28,408 nucleotides of DNA, from contig URLU01000005.1 in NCBI GenBank assembly GCA_900548765.1, forward strand, positions 1 through 28,408. The letters run 5' to 3'. The position numbers and the translations under genes are program-made. This DNA is from an uncultured Lachnobacterium sp. Its GTDB lineage: Bacteria > Bacillota > Clostridia > Lachnospirales > Lachnospiraceae. Under the pieces are notes generated by a model, which saw only the letters and a program-made list of their open reading frames with translations, ran no database searches and was not told the DNA's origin. This document shows positions 21,934-28,408 of this stretch, piece by piece (the stretch's first letter is position 1; every line of letters starts with the position of its first letter).

Positions 21934-22047
21934 ATGAAAGGATATACAACAGATTGCGGATATATGGGATATCTGGATGGCAGCTACCAGTTATTTGCTG
22001 ATGAGACAGATTACAAAGAAGCATATTATGAGGAAAATGTCGATTAA
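21934..22047 (+). CDS. 37-residue Tyr-rich small protein
   Basis: A short gene with a near-perfect AAAGGAGGT 6 bases before the ATG. The product starts MKGYTTDCGYMGYLDGSYQL and ends in an acidic tail; 7 of 37 residues are Tyr and it carries one Cys. I recall closely similar GYTTD(Y/C)GYMGY proteins in other Lachnospiraceae, but I know of no function. It lies 79 bases downstream of the SUV3-like gene, with a weak hairpin CCCAT-ATTTT-ATGGG between them. The longer open frame starting at 21775 overlaps the helicase gene and is not used. Confidence 0.7.
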   Translation: MKGYTTDCGYMGYLDGSYQLFADETDYKEAYYEENVD

Positions 22048-22063
22048 TAGGGATAAAGTTGGA

Positions 22064-22092
22064 TTGAATTTAGACATGCCTTGTGTCATAAT
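22064..22092 (+). promoter_or_regulatory. promoter of the thioesterase-pepP-polA-coaE operon
   Basis: TTGAAT (22064-22069), a 17-base spacer and CATAAT (22087-22092) lie about 40 bases before the thioesterase start. Confidence 0.55.
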
Positions 22093-22132
22093 ATAACTTG
22101 GCTTAATAGGTTAGTAGAAGGGAGAGATCTTT

Positions 22133-22600
22133 ATGGCAAAAAACGAAATTCAGGTTGCCGGCCCGGAGGCTGAACTAAAAATTCGCCCATACGAGCATCA
22201 TGCAAAGTATTATGAGACAGACCAGATGGGGATAATCCACCATTCCAATTATGTCAAGTGGATGGAGGAAGCCAGACTGGATTTAATGAATCAGATTGGA
22301 CTTAACTACAAGCAGATGGAGGAGATGGAGATTATCAGTCCGGTTCTCTCTATTTCCGTGGATTATCATAGTATGGTCAGATTTGATGATACTGTTGTGA
22401 TTCAGACAAAGCTTGTGAAATACAATGGCGTAAAAATGGAAGTTGAGTATGTCATGACGGATAAGGAGACTGGAGAGCTGAGAACTACAGCGAGAAGCAG
22501 CCACTGCTTTTTGAATCGTGCTGGAAAACCAATATCTCTTAAGCGTTCTTACCCGGAGATAGATACCAAATTTTTTGAATTTAAGGATAGTGAAGAATAA
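22133..22600 (+). CDS. acyl-CoA thioesterase, YbgC/FadM (4HBT) type
   Basis: A 155-residue hot-dog-fold thioesterase. The signature YYETDQMGIIHHSNYVKWMEEAR contains catalytic D30 and the HHSNY motif; the rest is a typical hot-dog sheet. It hydrolyses acyl-CoA or acyl-ACP thioesters, substrate not inferable. GGGAGAG precedes the ATG. Its stop TAA overlaps the start of the aminopeptidase gene by 1 base, so they are co-translated. Confidence 0.85.
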   Translation: MAKNEIQVAGPEAELKIRPYEHHAKYYETDQMGIIHHSNYVKWMEEARLDLMNQIGLNYKQMEEMEIISPVLSISVDYHSMVRFDDTVVIQTKLVKYNGVKMEVEYVMTDKETGELRTTARSSHCFLNRAGKPISLKRSYPEIDTKFFEFKDSEE

Positions 22601-24390
22601 TGATTAAGGAAAGATTAGAGAAATTAAGAGCCGAGATGGCTAAGAGAAATATAGATATATATATTGTGCCAACAGCAGATTTTCATGAGTCTGAGTATGT
22701 TGGAGAGCATTTTAAAGCCCGTAAGTTTATAACAGGCTTTACAGGCTCTGCAGGAACAGCTGTTATTACCATGACAGAGGCTGGACTCTGGACGGATGGC
22801 AGATATTTTGTACAGGCAGCAAAGCAGCTTGAAGGCACTACAATTGAGCTTCGTAAGATGGGTGAAGAGGGAGTACCTACTGTAGATGAGTACATAGAGA
22901 ATACTCTCAAGGATGGACAGTGCATCGGTTTTGATGGCAGGGTTGTAAATGGAGCATGGGGTAAGAGACTTAAGGATATTGCTTCAAAGAAAAATGGCAG
23001 TCTCTATGTAAATGAGGATTTGATTGGCTTAATCTGGGAGAACAGACCAGAATTATCAAAGGCTCCGATTATGATATTCGACAATAAATACACCGGAAAA
23101 GACATAAAGGACAAGCTTAGCGATGTAAGGGCAAAGATGGAGGAGAATGGAGCTACAGTTCATCTTATGTCATCTTTATATGACATTGCATGGCTTCTTA
23201 ATGTGAGAGGCGGAGATATAAGCTATGTGCCTGTAGTGCTCTCATACCTTGCACTTACAAAGAATTGCTGTACATGGTTTTTGAATGAGGAGATAGTGAC
23301 ACCTGAACTTAGAGCTTATCTTGATGCGAATGGTGTAAAGACTGCTCCATATGACAGCTTCTATGATTATGTGAAGACAATAGATAATAGTGAAACTGTA
23401 ATGATGAACACAAAAGTTGTGAATTACAGGATATGCTGCAATCTCCCAAAGGACATAAAACTGGTAGATTGTCCAGATCCAACCACACTTATGAAGGCTG
23501 TAAAGAATGAGACGGAACTGGAAAATATCAGAAAGGCTCACCTTAAGGATGCAGTGGCCATGTGTAAATTCATGTACTGGCTCAAAACCAATGTGGGAAA
23601 AATCCACATGACAGAGCTTTCAGTATCAAAGCATCTTGCAGATCTAAGGGCAGAGCAGGAGGGATTTTTAGATTTAAGCTTTGAGACAATATGTGGTTTT
23701 GCAGACCATGGCGCTATAGTACATTATGCTGCAACACCTGAGACAGACAAGGAAATCCTGCCAGAGAGTTTTTTGCTTGTAGATTCAGGCGGACATTATC
23801 TTGAGGGTACAACAGACATCACAAGAACCTTTGCACTTGGAGAGGTTACAGACGAGATGAGAGACATGTTTACGCGAGTACTTCGCTCAAATGTAAGTCT
23901 TGCCAGTGCCAGATTCAGACAGGGCTGCTGTGGATTAAATTTTGATATTTTAGCAAGAGCCCCATTCTGGGATATTGATATGGACTACAATCATGGAACA
24001 GGACACGGAGTAGGTTATGTCTTAAATGTACATGAAGGACCAAACAGCTTCCATTGGAAAGCATATCCGGGACGAAGCGCAGACAGTGAAATCCTTCCGG
24101 GAATGATTACAACAGATGAGCCGGGTGTGTATCTTGAGGGCAAGTTTGGTATTCGTACAGAGAATGAGCTGGTTGCCCGTCTTGGAAATAAGAACGAGTA
24201 TGGTCAGTTTATGTATTTTGAAAACCTCACATATGTTCCTGTAGATTTGGATGCAGTAGACCCAGCTATGATGACAGAGGCAGAGAAAAAGTATCTCAAT
24301 AATTATCATACAGAGGTATACAAGAAGGTATCACCATATTTGACAGCCGAGGAAGCTGAATTCCTCAAAAAATATACGAGAGCTATATAA
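22600..24390 (+). CDS. Xaa-Pro aminopeptidase (M24B, PepP/AMPP type)
   Basis: A 596-residue enzyme with a creatinase-like N-terminal domain (two repeats, ~1-300) and an M24 metallopeptidase domain. Metal ligands are visible in order: LLVDSGGHYLEG (~394), TTDITRTF (~405), GTGHGVGYVLNVHEGP (~467), TDEPGVYLEG (~506) and RTENELV (~519). It removes N-terminal residues before proline. The start overlaps the previous stop by 1 base. The length fits the long eukaryote-like AMPP class rather than the ~350-residue form, and it lacks a signal peptide, so it is cytosolic. Confidence 0.9.
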   Translation: MIKERLEKLRAEMAKRNIDIYIVPTADFHESEYVGEHFKARKFITGFTGSAGTAVITMTEAGLWTDGRYFVQAAKQLEGTTIELRKMGEEGVPTVDEYIENTLKDGQCIGFDGRVVNGAWGKRLKDIASKKNGSLYVNEDLIGLIWENRPELSKAPIMIFDNKYTGKDIKDKLSDVRAKMEENGATVHLMSSLYDIAWLLNVRGGDISYVPVVLSYLALTKNCCTWFLNEEIVTPELRAYLDANGVKTAPYDSFYDYVKTIDNSETVMMNTKVVNYRICCNLPKDIKLVDCPDPTTLMKAVKNETELENIRKAHLKDAVAMCKFMYWLKTNVGKIHMTELSVSKHLADLRAEQEGFLDLSFETICGFADHGAIVHYAATPETDKEILPESFLLVDSGGHYLEGTTDITRTFALGEVTDEMRDMFTRVLRSNVSLASARFRQGCCGLNFDILARAPFWDIDMDYNHGTGHGVGYVLNVHEGPNSFHWKAYPGRSADSEILPGMITTDEPGVYLEGKFGIRTENELVARLGNKNEYGQFMYFENLTYVPVDLDAVDPAMMTEAEKKYLNNYHTEVYKKVSPYLTAEEAEFLKKYTRAI

Positions 24391-24413
24391 TAGCCGGTTA
24401 GGGAAAGTATTTT

Positions 24414-27125
24414 ATGAGCAAAAAGTTAGTTCTGATAGATGGACACAGTATATTAAACAGAGCATTTTTTGGATTGCCGGATTTAACCAATTCAGAGGGA
24501 ATCCATACTAACGCAGTGTATGGATTTCTAAATATAATGTTCAAGATTCTTGAAGAAGAAAAGCCTGATTATCTGACAGTGGCATTTGATGTGCACGCAC
24601 CTACTTTCAGGCACAAAATGTTTGAAGACTACAAGGGAACCAGAAAGCCTATGGCAGATGAACTCAGACAGCAGGTTCCGTTGATTAAGGAGCTGCTCAC
24701 CAAGATGGGTGTAAAAATCGTTGAGATGGAAGGCTATGAGGCAGATGATATACTGGGAACCTTATCTGTCAGAGCTGAGAAGGAAGGCATGGACGTGGCA
24801 GTTATCTCAGGGGACAGAGATCTGCTCCAGTTAGCTACAGACCATGTTATGATACGAATTCCCAAGACAAAAAAGACAGGCACTGAGATAGAAAATTACA
24901 ATACAAATGATGTAATTGAAAAGTATCAGGTAACACCAAAGGAATTTATAGATGTAAAGGCATTGCAGGGAGATACAGCAGACAATATCCCCGGCGTGCC
25001 TGGAATCGGAGAAAAGACAGCTGGTGCACTTATAAGCAAGTATCATTCCATAGAGGCTGTCCATGATAATGCGGAGGTAATCAAGCCACCAAGAGCCGGT
25101 AAAAATATTGTGGAATACTGGGATCAGGCTGTGATGAGCAAGGTGCTTGCAACAATAAAGCTGGATGTGCCGGTAGACTATGATTTTGATGATGCAAAGC
25201 TTGAATCAATAGCCAGTCTCTATACAGAGGATGCTTTTGTTATGTGTAAGCGTCTTGAGTTTAAAAATTTGCTTGGCAGATTTAATGTGTCTGCACCTAA
25301 AATTAATGTGGAGGAGCATTTTACTCTTGTGACAAGCCTTGAGATGGCTGACAAGGTATTGGCAAAAGCGGAGGGCAGGGATGTAGCATATTCCTTAGTG
25401 AAGGGAGCAGGAAGTACTGTTTGTAAAGGTGATTCTGATGGTCAATTGTCATTATTTTCACAAACTGTCACAAATGATTATGCAGGACTTGCCATAGCTT
25501 ATTCAGATGAGGACGTATACCTGATACTCACAGATGATAAGATAACAAGTCAGTATATTAATGACAAAGTAAACAGCCTTGATGCCAAGTCCTGGATTGC
25601 ACCGGATCTTAAGGCAAATCTTCATGTATACAATCCTGAGATTGATATTGAGGATAGAAAAAAATATTTTGACATGATGATTGCAGCATACCTTTTAAAT
25701 CCATTGATTGGAGAATACCCATATGATGGTGTGGCAAAGGATTATCTTGGTCTTATGGTACCTTCTCAGAAGGAAATTCTGGGTAAGAAAACTCTGTCAG
25801 AGGCTTTAACTGATGAATTGGATAAGGCTATGAAGGTTTTATGTTATGAGGTTTATATTGCATGGAAATCTATGCCGGTGCTGAGCGGGGAGCTTAAGAC
25901 AAAGGGGATGCTGTCACTGTATCGTGAGATTGAAATGCCGGTTGCATTTGTCCTTTATGATATGGAAAAGGAAGGCATTGCAATAGATAGGGAAGCCCTG
26001 AAAAAATATGGTGAGGATTTATCCGTATCAATAGCAGAGCTTGAAAAGAGGATATATGAAGCAGCAGGAGAAGAGTTTAATATCAACTCACCAAAGCAGC
26101 TTGGGGTTATTCTTTTTGAAAAGCTTCAGATGCCAAATAGCAAGAAGACAAAGACAGGATATTCCACATCAGCAGAGGTTTTGGAGAAGCTTGCTGTTGA
26201 TTATCCGATAGTATCAGATATACTGGAATACAGACAGCTTACAAAGCTTAAATCAACATACGCGGATGGACTTGCAAACTATATAGATGAAACTGGAAAG
26301 ATTCATACTACATTTAACCAGACAATAACTGCAACTGGCAGATTGAGTAGTACAGAGCCTAATTTGCAGAATATTCCCATCAGAATTGAACTGGGCAAGA
26401 TGATTAGAAAGGTCTTTCATCCTGCGAAGGGCAATCTGTTTGTGGATTCTGACTATTCACAGATTGAACTTAGAGTACTTGCCCATGTTGCAGATGACGA
26501 AAAGCTTATAGAAGCTTTTCAGAATGGACAGGATATACACAGAACCACAGCTTCGCATGTGTTTGGAGTTCCATTTGATGAGGTTACAGATTTACAGAGA
26601 CGTAATGCAAAAGCAGTTAATTTTGGAATTGTATATGGTATTAGTGCGTTTGGACTTTCACAGGATTTGAATATAAGCAGAAAAGAAGCACAGGAATTTA
26701 TAGATAAATATTTTGAAACCTATCCAAAGATAAAGGCTTTCCTTGACAGTACGGTTGAGCAGGCAAAGAAAGATGGATATATCAAGACTATGTTTAACAG
26801 AATCCGTCCAATTCCTGAATTGTCCTCAAGCAATTTTATGCAGAGACAGTTTGGGGAGAGAGTTGCAATGAATTCCCCAATACAGGGTACAGCAGCAGAC
26901 ATCATAAAGATTGCCATGATAAGAGTGCATGACAGATTGATAAGAGACAATCTTAAATCAAAACTGATATTACAGGTGCATGATGAACTGTTAATTGAGA
27001 CCTTAGAGGAGGAAAAGGAACAGGTTATAGCACTTCTTGAAGAGGAAATGAAAAATGCTGTCAAGCTTAAGGTGTCTATGGAAGTAGGAACGGAGACGGG
27101 CTATGACTGGTATGATGCACATTAA
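24414..27125 (+). CDS. polA: DNA polymerase I
   Basis: A 903-residue family A polymerase. The 5'-3' exonuclease domain (~1-300) has DGHSILNRAFFG, EADDILGTL, SGDRDLLQL and GDTADNIPGVPGIGEKTA. The polymerase domain has motif A DSDYSQIELRVLAH (~677), motif B RRNAKAVNFGIVYGISAFG and motif C LQVHDELLIE. The middle 3'-5' exonuclease-like domain lacks the first D-x-E motif (around VAYSLVKGAG) though FDMMIAAYLLNP remains, so proofreading is probably inactive, as in many Firmicute PolI enzymes. It follows pepP by 23 bases and is presumably read from the same promoter. It works in Okazaki-fragment maturation and repair. Confidence 0.93.
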   Translation: MSKKLVLIDGHSILNRAFFGLPDLTNSEGIHTNAVYGFLNIMFKILEEEKPDYLTVAFDVHAPTFRHKMFEDYKGTRKPMADELRQQVPLIKELLTKMGVKIVEMEGYEADDILGTLSVRAEKEGMDVAVISGDRDLLQLATDHVMIRIPKTKKTGTEIENYNTNDVIEKYQVTPKEFIDVKALQGDTADNIPGVPGIGEKTAGALISKYHSIEAVHDNAEVIKPPRAGKNIVEYWDQAVMSKVLATIKLDVPVDYDFDDAKLESIASLYTEDAFVMCKRLEFKNLLGRFNVSAPKINVEEHFTLVTSLEMADKVLAKAEGRDVAYSLVKGAGSTVCKGDSDGQLSLFSQTVTNDYAGLAIAYSDEDVYLILTDDKITSQYINDKVNSLDAKSWIAPDLKANLHVYNPEIDIEDRKKYFDMMIAAYLLNPLIGEYPYDGVAKDYLGLMVPSQKEILGKKTLSEALTDELDKAMKVLCYEVYIAWKSMPVLSGELKTKGMLSLYREIEMPVAFVLYDMEKEGIAIDREALKKYGEDLSVSIAELEKRIYEAAGEEFNINSPKQLGVILFEKLQMPNSKKTKTGYSTSAEVLEKLAVDYPIVSDILEYRQLTKLKSTYADGLANYIDETGKIHTTFNQTITATGRLSSTEPNLQNIPIRIELGKMIRKVFHPAKGNLFVDSDYSQIELRVLAHVADDEKLIEAFQNGQDIHRTTASHVFGVPFDEVTDLQRRNAKAVNFGIVYGISAFGLSQDLNISRKEAQEFIDKYFETYPKIKAFLDSTVEQAKKDGYIKTMFNRIRPIPELSSSNFMQRQFGERVAMNSPIQGTAADIIKIAMIRVHDRLIRDNLKSKLILQVHDELLIETLEEEKEQVIALLEEEMKNAVKLKVSMEVGTETGYDWYDAH

Positions 27126-27162
27126 TAGAATGATGTATACAAATAAAAAGGTATAGATTATT

Positions 27163-27762
27163 ATGAGATTTATAGGTATTACAGGTGGCGTAGGTGCGGG
27201 TAAGTCAGAGATATTATCCTACCTGGGCAAAAAAACAGGTGTCAGGGTTATGCTGGCAGATGAGATAGCTCATGAATTGATGGAAGCAGGGACAGACTGC
27301 TATAAAAGTCTCAGACAGACCTTTAATGATGAGGATATCTGGAATAGTGATGGCAGTTTTAACAGGGAAAAACTTGCAAAAGTAATATTTTCAGATAAGA
27401 TAAAAAGAGATATTATGAATAGCATAGTGCACCCTGCTGTCAAGGAGTATGTTATCAGACAGCAGGAATATGAGAAGGAGCGGGGAGAACTTTCTTTATT
27501 AGTTCTTGAAGCTGCTTTGCTAATCGAGGAACATTATGATAAAATCTGTGATGAACTCTGGTATATATATACGAGTGAAGAAAATCGCAGAGATAGGTTG
27601 AAGGCTTCCAGAGGATACTCAGATGAGAAGATTGACAATATTTTTAAGAGTCAGTTAAGTGAAGAAGAGTATAGAAAATATTGTGCTGTGGTAATCGATA
27701 ATAATGGCAGTGTTGAAGCTGCTTTTGAGCAGATTGACAAGGCACTTGTGAATGAGGAGTAA
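27163..27762 (+). CDS. coaE: dephospho-CoA kinase
   Basis: A 199-residue P-loop kinase: ITGGVGAGKSEI (Walker A, ~6-17), LADEIAHELM (~31) with the substrate-binding Asp, HPAVKEYV and a closing lid region with Arg residues (NRRDRLKASRG). It phosphorylates dephospho-CoA in the last step of CoA synthesis. The ATG has a weak AAAGG ~12 bases upstream; it lies 37 bases after polA, the common polA-coaE pairing in Firmicutes. Confidence 0.88.
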   Translation: MRFIGITGGVGAGKSEILSYLGKKTGVRVMLADEIAHELMEAGTDCYKSLRQTFNDEDIWNSDGSFNREKLAKVIFSDKIKRDIMNSIVHPAVKEYVIRQQEYEKERGELSLLVLEAALLIEEHYDKICDELWYIYTSEENRRDRLKASRGYSDEKIDNIFKSQLSEEEYRKYCAVVIDNNGSVEAAFEQIDKALVNEE

Positions 27763-27769
27763 ACAATTC

Positions 27770-28408
27770 ATGGATAATGTATTTGGCTTGGACATAGGAA
27801 CCAGAAACGTAATAGGAACAGTTGGATATAAGAATGAGGATGACGAGTTTATCGTTGTAGCGCAGTACATCAAGGAACATGAGACAAGAGCCATGCTGGA
27901 TGGTCAGATTCATGACATAGGCAGGGTGGCAAGAACCCTCAATGTTGTAAAGACTGAGCTTGAGCAGCAGATAGGGCAGCCCCTGACAGAAGTATGTATA
28001 GCAGCAGCTGGCCGTGTGCTTAAGACTATTACAACACATGTAGAGTACGATTATGCTGAGGAATCAGTGGTAACGGGAGAGGATATACATACACTTGAGC
28101 TTCTTGGCATCGAAAAAGCACAGGAGGCACTCAAGGAGAATAACGATACAAAGTACAAATTCTACTGTGTTGGATATTCTGTTGTCAAATATTACTTAAA
28201 TGAAGAACTTTTTATAAGCATTGAAGGACATAAGGCTAACAAGATAGGCTGTGATATAATCGTTACTTTCCTTCCTGAGGATGTTGTCGATGGACTTTAT
28301 GCTGCTGTGGGGCAGATTGGCCTTACTGTAGCAAACATGACTTTGGAGCCTATTGCAGCTATCAATGTTGCTATTCCTGAAAACTACAGAATGCTTAATA
28401 TTGCACTT
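27770..28408 (+). CDS. FtsA-like actin-fold protein, N-terminal part
   Basis: The first 213 residues of a larger protein cut by the window end. VFGLDIGTRNVIGTVG is the phosphate-1 loop of actin/Hsp70-fold ATPases, followed by EVCIAAAGRVLKTITTHVE and a SHS2-like segment of the FtsA/PilM group (EDVVDGLYAAVGQIGLTVANMTLEPIAAINVAIP). FtsA anchors FtsZ; long FtsA-like proteins in Clostridia are often listed as cell-division or DnaK-like proteins and may have distinct roles. GAGGAG lies 10 bases before the ATG, overlapping the end of coaE; the gene is 7 bases downstream. Confidence 0.8.
   Translation, partial: MDNVFGLDIGTRNVIGTVGYKNEDDEFIVVAQYIKEHETRAMLDGQIHDIGRVARTLNVVKTELEQQIGQPLTEVCIAAAGRVLKTITTHVEYDYAEESVVTGEDIHTLELLGIEKAQEALKENNDTKYKFYCVGYSVVKYYLNEELFISIEGHKANKIGCDIIVTFLPEDVVDGLYAAVGQIGLTVANMTLEPIAAINVAIPENYRMLNIAL

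Noticed and set aside
1..28408. CRISPR arrays, insertion sequences or phage structural genes
   Set aside because: I saw no regularly spaced direct repeats, no transposase motifs and no capsid or tail genes anywhere in the window.

Overview
The window looks like a chromosomal segment of a motile, Gram-positive gut Lachnospiraceae (Agathobacter/Roseburia-like) carrying part of an integrated mobilizable element at its left edge. The basis is AT-rich codon usage, Firmicute-type Shine-Dalgarno sites, TTGACA/TATAAT promoters, a CheC/CheY pair, sigma-28-type promoters, and several gene types I associate with this family: a ParB-BMP protein, a metallophosphoesterase beginning LLLADEE, a Y-family polymerase ending in QIGGHKA, and a small Tyr-rich protein. 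The genus call is inference; no 16S gene is present.

Left region (1 to about 4.2 kb): a more GC-rich mobile element. On the minus strand it has the start of a MobV relaxase, a shortened RepA_N-type replication initiator and a cysteine-rich VLP-type protein. On the plus strand it has a SUKH (SMI1/KNR4) protein, an XRE regulator and an unknown 135-aa protein. The two AT-rich cargo genes flank the GC-richer regulator. The following ~600 bp are non-coding and packed with inverted repeats; within them, on the minus strand, is a site that closely resembles the nick region of pMV158-type (MobV) origins of transfer. The element seems to end just downstream of cheY; its other end and any integrase lie outside the window.

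Chromosome, 4.3-9.9 kb: a cheC-cheY operon (minus strand), divergent from a four-gene operon encoding a cytosolic ParB-like/BMP fusion, a metallophosphoesterase, a Y-family DNA polymerase and a small YolD-like partner, then tRNA-Thr(GGT).

9.9-13.6 kb: two convergent genes, an EF-hand-like Ca-binding protein and a lytic transglycosylase. Neither has a signal peptide and each is preceded by a sigma-28-like promoter, which suggests membership in the flagellar late regulon and possibly export through the flagellar apparatus. Then lysA (diaminopimelate decarboxylase).

13.6-15.5 kb: a regulatory cluster. It holds an XRE/S24-fold repressor that lacks the catalytic Ser and has a promoter-overlapping palindrome, a possible small structured RNA with alternative hairpins, tRNA-Leu(CAA), and an XRE plus basic-protein gene pair ending at a strong terminator.

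15.6-21.9 kb: an LTA-synthase-family protein, a YfhO-family membrane protein and a SUV3-like RNA helicase in one tight transcription unit, followed by a 37-aa protein with an excellent ribosome binding site. 22.0-28.4 kb: a housekeeping operon of acyl-CoA thioesterase, Xaa-Pro aminopeptidase, polA, coaE and an FtsA-like actin-fold protein cut by the window end.
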